Positions 28,890 through 34,482 of a stretch of 34,482 nt of DNA are shown in pieces. Below the pieces are notes generated by a model, which worked only from the letters and a program-made list of their open reading frames with translations, ran no database searches and was not told the origin of the DNA. Position numbers and translations under genes: made by a program. Positions within the stretch are counted from its first letter, which is position 1, and the number at the start of each line of letters is the position of its first letter. Source of the stretch: a virus; the IMG/VR virus record IMGVR_UViG_3300050120_000326, positions 1 through 34,482 of that record. One strand, 5' to 3'.

Positions 28890-28893
28890 CAGT

Positions 28894-30846
28894 ATGATTA
28901 TCGGTGGAAACGTCGCCTCGGGAAGCATCGTCATTCCGGGTTCGTACGTCTCGGAACCCGCGCCGCAACCCGTTACCCCGCTCGGCCCGAACACCTCGCT
29001 CCTCGCGATCTCCGGCACGGGTTCGTACGGCGTGCCGAATACGCCGACGCCGGCATTCGATGCGGCCTCAGCGATCGCGGCGGTGGGCAACAACTCATCG
29101 CTCCCGCACTCGATCATCGCGGAAATCGTGAACGGCGCGCTGCCGCTATGCACGTCGTATTTACTCAACCGCGTTACGGACGGCACCGACGTCGCCGCCG
29201 TCGCGCCGCTGGCCGACAACACGGGCTTCGCCGCTGAATCGATCACGTTCACGGGCACCGGGGGCACGGGTCAGACCGCGACGGTCACGCTCGTCAACGG
29301 CAGCACGACCGTCGTCGTCGGGCCGTATACCATCGGCACATCCGCCACGCCGACCGCCGTCGCAAGCGCAGTCGCATCGCTCATCGCCGCCTCGGCTGCG
29401 GTCAACGGCGGAAACGCGTTCTTGCAAGCGCCGACCAGTTCGGCTGGCGCGATCTCGCTCTCGGCGCTCGCGTCGGGAACCGGCGGCAACGCGATCACGG
29501 TTGCCGTGGCGGTTACGAGCACCGGCATCACCGCCACCCCTAGCTCGGCGACCGCGATGACCGGCGGCCTCGCTCCGGGTTCCCTCGGGACGTTCGTCAA
29601 CGTCAGCACGGGATCGTATGCGAACAACACCGCAACCGCTCCGTCAGGCGTGCAGGCCACCTATAGCACGACCCCCGGATCGACATCGCCACTCGTCAAC
29701 GTGACGCTGTTCTTCCCGAATCAAAACCCCGTCGTCTATCAGAACATCGTCGCCTACGCGTCGAAGGGCGGCGGATTCAATGCTCCGGCGTTTCTCGCTA
29801 ACCTCGGCGCGGCGGTGAACACCGGGACGAACGCACAGCCGAAAAGCGCCTACTGGACCTTCGTCGCGGGTTCGTCCACCGCGCCGCCGCTGACGGGTGT
29901 CCTCCAAGGCGCAACGGGCGGCACGGACGGCGCCACCGGCGTCACGTCCGTAATGCTGATGGGCCAAGACGGCACGACCGGGCGCACGGGCGTCTACGCC
30001 TTCCGTAAGAAAATTCGCGGCGGGCAAGTCATCATCGCGCAGTTCACGGACTGCACGTTCGCGCAAGCGCTCGCGACGTTCTGTCAAGAAGAAGCGTGCA
30101 TCACGTCGATCGCGCTGGGCGGCGCCGGAACAACGCCGAGCCAAGCCGTCGCAACGTCGCAAGCGAACAGCGTCGCGAGCCGGTTCGTGTTCCAAGTGCT
30201 CGGCGAACCGTTCTACACGGATCCGTTCACTGGCGTCAATGGACTACAGTCGCCGCTCGGCTCCGCCGCCGGCACCATCGCATCGCTCAACCCGTGGCAG
30301 CCGCCGCTGAACAAGCCGCGCGGTGGCGGCCTCGCCATGACGGCGACGGAGTTCACGCTCGGTCAGTTCCCGGACGAGACGATCCTCCAATCGAACAACA
30401 TCGCGTACTTCAAGAAGAAGAACGGGCAGTTCGTCCTTTGGCAAGATCGCATGTCGGACGGTACCCCGGTCGCTGACACGCGCATGCTCAACTTCCTGGC
30501 GGTGCAGATCGAAGCGATCGGCGATAAGTACATCGGCGAGACGCAAAGCTCGGCCGGCCTCGCGACGAGTCCGACGACGCCGCTATCCGATGCGACGCGC
30601 GCCGCATACGTCAACGACATCAACAACCTGTTGCTGCCGATGGCGAACCCGGCAAACCCGCAAATCAGCCCCATCCTCCCCGGGCAGCCGAAGCCGTTCA
30701 GTGTTTCGCTGAGCAGCAACACGCCGACCACGGTTCAGCAGGGCTTTCTCATCGCCAGCATCTCGGTGCTCACGCTTAGCGGCATCCGCTACGCGCTCGC
30801 GGTTCTGCAAGTCGGCAGCACCGTGCAGGTCCAGCAAGCCGCGTAA
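28894..30846 (+). CDS. Tail sheath protein
   Basis: 650 residues, AAGGAG upstream. Starts IVIPGSYVSEPAPQPVTPLG, the usual N-terminal signature of contractile sheaths. Residues about 115-225 are a repeat-like inserted module (GQTATVTLVNGSTTVVVGPY, AVASAVASLIAASAAVNGGN). The C-terminal region has GLAMTATEFTLGQFPDETIL, FVLWQDRMSDGTPVADTRML and a last strand RYALAVLQVGSTVQV, which in sheaths joins the neighbouring subunit. Its presence makes this a contractile-tailed phage. Confidence 0.82.
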   Translation: MIIGGNVASGSIVIPGSYVSEPAPQPVTPLGPNTSLLAISGTGSYGVPNTPTPAFDAASAIAAVGNNSSLPHSIIAEIVNGALPLCTSYLLNRVTDGTDVAAVAPLADNTGFAAESITFTGTGGTGQTATVTLVNGSTTVVVGPYTIGTSATPTAVASAVASLIAASAAVNGGNAFLQAPTSSAGAISLSALASGTGGNAITVAVAVTSTGITATPSSATAMTGGLAPGSLGTFVNVSTGSYANNTATAPSGVQATYSTTPGSTSPLVNVTLFFPNQNPVVYQNIVAYASKGGGFNAPAFLANLGAAVNTGTNAQPKSAYWTFVAGSSTAPPLTGVLQGATGGTDGATGVTSVMLMGQDGTTGRTGVYAFRKKIRGGQVIIAQFTDCTFAQALATFCQEEACITSIALGGAGTTPSQAVATSQANSVASRFVFQVLGEPFYTDPFTGVNGLQSPLGSAAGTIASLNPWQPPLNKPRGGGLAMTATEFTLGQFPDETILQSNNIAYFKKKNGQFVLWQDRMSDGTPVADTRMLNFLAVQIEAIGDKYIGETQSSAGLATSPTTPLSDATRAAYVNDINNLLLPMANPANPQISPILPGQPKPFSVSLSSNTPTTVQQGFLIASISVLTLSGIRYALAVLQVGSTVQVQQAA

Positions 30847-30858
30847 TAACGCTACCCG

Positions 30859-30887
30859 GAGTCGGCAGTCATGCCGGCTCTTTTTCT
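30859..30887 (+). terminator. Terminator after the sheath gene
   Basis: GAGTCGGC (30859-30866) and GCCGGCTC (30873-30880) form an 8-base stem (one G-T pair) with a 6-base loop, followed by TTTTTCT. Probably attenuates transcription from sheath to tube. Confidence 0.8.
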
Positions 30888-30900
30888 TTGGAGAGTCGGC

Positions 30901-31356
30901 ATGTCGTTCACACCGGGACGCTACAACCTTGGGCCGGATCACTCGATCCAGATCACCCGCCAAGACAACGGCGCGACCGTCGTTCTCGATGGCCCGCGCT
31001 CGAAGTTCTCATCGAAGCACGATGACACGCTCACGAAGAGCTCGACGATCGACTTCGGCGGCGTCGTTACGGGCATCCGTCAGCCGGAAGGCGTGTCCGG
31101 ATCGATCGACACGGAAAAGGGCGGATCGGACTTCGATCAGCTCGTTTCGTTTCTCGATGCGAACTACTATAGCGGCGGACCGCTGGTCTATTTCACCATG
31201 ACGGAATCGATCATCTCGCCCGATCGCTCGACGGTCAACGTCAACACGTATTCGGACGTGCAGTTCCACGATTACGATCGCGGCTCGTTTGAGCACAACG
31301 GCATCGTGAAGTGCGCGGTGCAGTTCTTCGCCTCCACCATCACCCCGCTTTCGTAA
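30901..31356 (+). CDS. Tail tube protein
   Basis: 151 residues from the ATG at 30901 (GGAGAG upstream). Beta-rich with SIQITRQDNGATVVLDGPRS, SGSIDTEKGGSDFDQLVSFL and DVQFHDYDRGSFEHNGIVK. Order directly after the sheath and the length (about 150) match tube proteins of myophages. It forms the inner tube that the sheath drives through the envelope. Confidence 0.8.
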   Translation: MSFTPGRYNLGPDHSIQITRQDNGATVVLDGPRSKFSSKHDDTLTKSSTIDFGGVVTGIRQPEGVSGSIDTEKGGSDFDQLVSFLDANYYSGGPLVYFTMTESIISPDRSTVNVNTYSDVQFHDYDRGSFEHNGIVKCAVQFFASTITPLS

Positions 31357-31365
31357 GGGAACCCT

Positions 31366-31734
31366 ATGATCGGAAACCCCGAAACCATCGCGCTCAGCGA
31401 GCGCATCTCGGTCGAAGTTGGCGTCCTCGACGGCGACGAGACGGACAGCGCCGACATCATCATCGCGAACCGCTCCGGCGGCGCGGACAAGGACGGGAAC
31501 TTCCCGGTTCTGGCATTCGGAATTCTGCAGCCGAAGGTCTATGCGGTGTGCAGCATTCGGAAAATCAATGGCGAGGCCGTCACTCCGCTTGCGAATGAGG
31601 CCCAGTACCGCGGCGTCGCCAAGAAATTGACGATGGCCGAAAAGAAGAGGATCGGCGAGTGGGCCAAGCCGCACTACTCACCCGATGAGGAAGACGTAAA
31701 AAACGAGCCAGGCGCCCCTCCGTTCGACGAGTAG
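31366..31734 (+). CDS. Tail assembly chaperone, short form (G-like)
   Basis: 122 residues, translated in the normal frame. Beta-like start (ERISVEVGVLDGDETDSADI), then a helical end with LTMAEKKRIGEWAKPHYSPD and an acidic tail. Located between the tube and the tape measure, as G/gp41-type chaperones are. Its 3' end carries a -1 frameshift heptamer, from which the long form is made. Chaperones of this kind coat the tape-measure protein during tail assembly. Confidence 0.75.
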   Translation: MIGNPETIALSERISVEVGVLDGDETDSADIIIANRSGGADKDGNFPVLAFGILQPKVYAVCSIRKINGEAVTPLANEAQYRGVAKKLTMAEKKRIGEWAKPHYSPDEEDVKNEPGAPPFDE

Positions 31735-31759
31735 TGGCGCTGATGCGCGCCTCGGAGGG
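31698..31759 (+). promoter_or_regulatory. Programmed -1 frameshift signal
   Basis: A AAA AAC (31698-31704) is in the right phase (GTA AAA AAC) for simultaneous slippage by one base. Eleven bases downstream, CCCTCCG (31716-31722) can pair perfectly with CGGAGGG (31753-31759), with GGCGC/GCGCC pairing inside the loop, as a stimulatory structure. Confidence 0.75.
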
Positions 31760-31847
31760 AGCGATCTCGTATTCCGACACGCGCAACATGAGCATCGCTG
31801 AGCAGCTCACGCTGCTCTATGCGTTCAACGGCGAGCAAGGGGAGTAG
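31704..31847 (+). CDS. Tail assembly chaperone, frameshift extension (GT-like T part)
   Basis: The -1 frame after the slippery site is open to a TAG at 31847 and adds 47 residues (RARRPSVRRVVALMRASEGA..., YSDTRNMSIAEQLTLLYAFN...). It could also be started alone at a GTG at 31734 (37 residues), but a fused long form is the known arrangement in many tailed phages. The new C-terminus would bind the tube or tape-measure protein. Confidence 0.7.
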   Translation, partial: RARRPSVRRVVALMRASEGAISYSDTRNMSIAEQLTLLYAFNGEQGE

Positions 31848-31850
31848 ATC

Positions 31851-32282
31851 ATGGGAACGATTGACGAGCTCACGGCCCACCTCGACCTCTTGACCCGCAA
31901 GGCTGCGACCCTTCCCCGAGACGTGGCCGAAGTCGTCGCTCCCATCCTAGCGCTCAACGTGCGCACGGTCATGGGCGACAACATGAAGCTCCAAGACCTG
32001 GCCGAATCGACGCAGATCGAACGCCTCGGGCTTGGCTACACCGCGAACGATCCGCTCGTTCGCTCGGGCGAATTACGGGATTCGGTCATGCCGGAAGTGG
32101 TCGGCGTTTTCGGCTCGGAGTTCGCGGCGGCTGGGTCGGAGGACCCTCGTTCGGGATGGCTCGAGTTCGGCACCGCGACGATTCCGGCGCGGCCTTCATT
32201 CGAAATCGGGCTCATGGAAACGGAAATGGTCGCTAAGGGCGTCTCCCTCAACGCCTCGGTTAAACTTCTTCGCGATTCCTAA
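31851..32282 (+). CDS. Minor tail/tail-completion protein (HK97 gp10-like)
   Basis: 143 residues, GGGGAG upstream. Helical N-terminus (IDELTAHLDLLTRKAATLPR), then LVRSGELRDSV and the segment SGWLEFGTATIPARPSFEIG, which is the hallmark of gp10-type proteins (EFGT followed by PARPF). These usually help finish or stabilise the tail. Its last 23 bases overlap the antisense membrane gene. Confidence 0.7.
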   Translation: MGTIDELTAHLDLLTRKAATLPRDVAEVVAPILALNVRTVMGDNMKLQDLAESTQIERLGLGYTANDPLVRSGELRDSVMPEVVGVFGSEFAAAGSEDPRSGWLEFGTATIPARPSFEIGLMETEMVAKGVSLNASVKLLRDS

Positions 32283-32514
32283 CGACGCGCATAAGGGCCG
32301 TTCCAGCCGATTGCAGAGGCGTTGGACCAATTTTACGGGTGAGCATCGCTCGGACCACCGGGAACGCCAGCGCGACCCCTCCGACGACTCCCACGATGAT
32401 GCCGAGAGTGATGACCGCCGAGACGAGGGCCTGAATCAGCATCACGCCCAGGATTAGGCCTAGCGCGATCCCGAGGAACGACCCGCCGTTGCGGCGCCTG
32501 CGGTTGTAGTACAT
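32260..32514 (-). CDS. Antisense small membrane protein (moron candidate)
   Basis: 84 residues on the minus strand, filling a 260-base gap that has no good plus-strand gene. Basic N-terminus (MYYNRRRRNGG), then about 43 hydrophobic residues (SFLGIALGLILGVMLIQALV..., VVGGVALAFPVVRAML), enough for two helices with a tight turn, and a basic tail. No clear ribosome site or promoter. An independently expressed membrane protein in a late operon is typical of moron genes such as superinfection-exclusion factors; this is inference from place and topology. Confidence 0.55.
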   Translation of the reverse strand: MYYNRRRRNGGSFLGIALGLILGVMLIQALVSAVITLGIIVGVVGGVALAFPVVRAMLTRKIGPTPLQSAGTALMRVVRNREEV

Positions 32515-32557
32515 GACTGCACTTTACCACGATTTCGCATCGATGAGGATTTACGCC

Positions 32558-34482
32558 GTGGCATTCGCATGGACAGTTTCGAGTGCGATCGAGTTCACCT
32601 CAAACGGCGTCAAGGTCATGGGCGACCTATCCAAGGCGTCTAAGGCACTCGGCGATTCACTCAAGGTGCTTCAGGCTACGGTCGATGGGGTCGTAGCGTC
32701 CCTTGACCTTCTCTCTGTATCCGGAATCCGTGCCACCGATGTGTTGGTGGACCTGAACGCGGCAACGGGGAAGTCTAACGCCAGCACGACCCGCTCGACG
32801 GCCCGCGTCACCCGTGCAGCGACGGCGTACGATGCCATGGCGGTTTCTGCGGCGCGCGCGGCCGCGGGCGTCCGGGCGGTTTCTACGGCTTCAATCGGGG
32901 GGCGCTCTGGACTCCCGCGCGGCGGCGGTTCAGCCGGCGGCATCGGTGGCTTCATGAGCATGCTGCCGGGACCACTAGGTGTCGCTAGCCGTGTTGGTGG
33001 GATCGCAAACAGACTTACGGGCGGCGGATTAGGTCATCTTGCCGAGGGCGGAATGCTGGTCGATGCGGTTTTCGAGGCCAGCAAGCTTCAGCAGATCCTC
33101 CTCTCGGTCAAGAACGAGACTGGTGCTTCCAACTCGCAGATCGCGAAGTTCTCCAACACTGCGTATTCGATCGGCGCGCAGAACGGGATGAGCGTCAACG
33201 AGGCCGGCGAGATTCTTCGGACGATCTCCCGTCTGACGGCGGGGCAATTCTCGACCGATAAGATGATGCAAGTCGCTCCGATGGTGGCGAAGTATGCCTC
33301 GCTCGTCCACTTCAACCGCCCCGACATTAGCGTAGAAGAAGCGGCCAAAACCGGCATCCAGACCGCCCATCTTTTCCGTGCATATCAGCCGAAAGCACTC
33401 GACCCGCTACTGGATAAGGTCTACCGCCTTTCTGGGATGATGGCCGAAAAGCCGGAAGCGGCGCTGCGGCAGATGTCCTACTACGTTCCGCTCTTCAAGG
33501 CGCTCAACGTCAGCGACGAATCCTCTATCGGAACGATGGCGCTACTCGACCGCGGTGGCTTCCGCAACAAGGTCGGGACGAACGTCCGCGCCCTTGTTCT
33601 CGAAGCGCTCGGTCCACAGCAGCTCACCTCGTTCGCGCAAAAGGGCAAAGCCGGAATCCTCGAACAGATGGGGCTCTTCAAAAACGGCAAGTTCGCCTGG
33701 AACAACAAGGACGGGTCGCTGAACTTCTTCGGCGAGCTTTCGACGATCGGCAACTGGGCTCAAGCGCAGCGCAAGAATCATGTCCCCGACACGAAAATCG
33801 CAAGCGAAATGTACGGCGCGCTCGGCAAGCAAGGCGGCACCGTTGGGTCGCTTTTCCTAGATCCGCAAATGGCGCCGATTCTTGACGGCATCCGCAAGTA
33901 CCTCAAAGATCCAAACGTCGGCATTGCTGCCGCTGGTAAGAACCGTGATTCCGGCTTCGGTTACCAATTCACGGCGACCGGCAAAGACTTTCAGTCGTTG
34001 ATGACCGATCTCGGCGGCGTTGCGCTGCCCGGCATGACGAAAGCCTTCAAAGATCTCGGGGACTCACTCCACGGCGCGCAAGTCTGGCTGCACCAGCATA
34101 AAGAGATCGAGAAGCAGTGGTCCGACGACATGATGAGCACGGTGAGATACGCGGAATCGTTTCTTGTCGCTCATAAAGCTGATTTCATCGCGATCGGCAA
34201 CAACTTGGCGAGCGTTGGAAGCGTTCTCGGAATGATTGCAAGAACGGCGAGCATTGCACTCGGTCCACTTACGAGAGTCCTTCGCATCGTCACCGACATC
34301 GCGACGTTGCATTGGAACGATCTCCCTGCGGCCTTCGGGGCCAAGCCGGGCGTGTCGAAAGATTACGTCAACAATATGCTCGGCGGCGGCCCGCTCCCGC
34401 TCGGCGGCCAGGTGCCGAACGGTGCTCCAGGGTCAAATCGCAAGAGTCCGGGCGGGCCAACTATGCCAATCCCGGCATGGTT
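32558..34482 (+). CDS. Tail tape-measure protein, N-terminal part
   Basis: At least 641 residues, open to the right edge. GTG at 32558 has GAGGA eight bases upstream; an in-frame ATG at 32543 lacks one. N-terminal helices (KVMGDLSKASKALGDSLKVL), a Gly/Arg hinge near residue 120, then a helical domain with GASNSQIAKFSNTAYSIGAQ, NEAGEILRTISRLTAGQFS and FRAYQPKALDPLLDKVYR, as in TP901-type tape measures. A hydrophobic helix (SVLGMIARTASIALGPL) lies near the edge. The protein sets tail length and probably helps DNA cross the membrane. Confidence 0.82.
   Translation, partial: MAFAWTVSSAIEFTSNGVKVMGDLSKASKALGDSLKVLQATVDGVVASLDLLSVSGIRATDVLVDLNAATGKSNASTTRSTARVTRAATAYDAMAVSAARAAAGVRAVSTASIGGRSGLPRGGGSAGGIGGFMSMLPGPLGVASRVGGIANRLTGGGLGHLAEGGMLVDAVFEASKLQQILLSVKNETGASNSQIAKFSNTAYSIGAQNGMSVNEAGEILRTISRLTAGQFSTDKMMQVAPMVAKYASLVHFNRPDISVEEAAKTGIQTAHLFRAYQPKALDPLLDKVYRLSGMMAEKPEAALRQMSYYVPLFKALNVSDESSIGTMALLDRGGFRNKVGTNVRALVLEALGPQQLTSFAQKGKAGILEQMGLFKNGKFAWNNKDGSLNFFGELSTIGNWAQAQRKNHVPDTKIASEMYGALGKQGGTVGSLFLDPQMAPILDGIRKYLKDPNVGIAAAGKNRDSGFGYQFTATGKDFQSLMTDLGGVALPGMTKAFKDLGDSLHGAQVWLHQHKEIEKQWSDDMMSTVRYAESFLVAHKADFIAIGNNLASVGSVLGMIARTASIALGPLTRVLRIVTDIATLHWNDLPAAFGAKPGVSKDYVNNMLGGGPLPLGGQVPNGAPGSNRKSPGGPTMPIPAW

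Noticed and set aside
1-34482. CRISPR arrays, insertion sequences, rRNA
   Set aside because: No regularly spaced repeats of CRISPR size, no transposase or terminal inverted repeats, and no rRNA-like stretches were seen.

Overview
The window is most of the genome of a temperate, contractile-tailed (myovirus-type) dsDNA phage or prophage from a high-GC bacterium. Supporting genes are terminase, portal, scaffold-like protein, major capsid, tail sheath, tail tube, a frameshifted tail-assembly chaperone pair and a tape-measure protein, plus a large serine integrase and divergent HTH regulators. The host cannot be named from sequence alone. Its sigma70-like promoters (TTGACA with 18-bp spacers), GGAGG-type ribosome sites and a CGAAC-N4-GTTCG SOS box are only general clues.

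Layout. (a) 1-1162: the 3' end of a plus-strand operon (a cut gene, a two-helix membrane protein, a small alanine-rich protein) closed by a terminator. (b) 1185-4106: minus-strand accessory and lysogeny genes: a small Cys-containing ORF, a DUF5343-like protein behind a strong promoter with repeated GAGTAGCG sites, and a large serine recombinase preceded by a LexA/DinR-type box. One small plus-strand gene (2336-2536) lies between them. (c) 4133-4791: the switch region, with a minus-strand HTH repressor facing a plus-strand Cro-like gene whose promoter carries twin operators and whose mRNA appears leaderless. (d) 4798-18577: a very compact early operon, mostly joined by ATGA/GTGA/TTGA overlaps. 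It encodes a KTSC protein, a Sak4-like annealing ATPase, a SWIM zinc-finger protein, a DUF1376 replication protein containing iteron-like repeats, a DnaC-like helicase loader, an HNH protein, a XerC/D-like tyrosine recombinase and then many small, often Cys-rich or unknown proteins. (e) 18578-18920: an autoregulated-looking small DNA-binding protein, a second promoter and a hairpin-rich leader. (f) 18921-34482: the late packaging, head, neck and tail operon, which runs off the right edge inside the tape-measure gene.

The late operon leaves the window on the right, while a plus-strand operon tail with a terminator enters on the left. A circular or circularly permuted phage genome opened inside the late region would explain both.

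The most unusual item is a complete CheY-like receiver domain protein (27383-27745) encoded inside the neck/tail morphogenesis operon. Other strong observations are a textbook A AAA AAC -1 frameshift signal in the tail chaperone gene, an SOS box upstream of the integrase, two apparently leaderless regulators with operators on their promoters, a candidate origin inside the DUF1376 gene, covarying tandem hairpins ahead of the capsid gene, and a membrane-protein gene inserted antisense between two tail genes.
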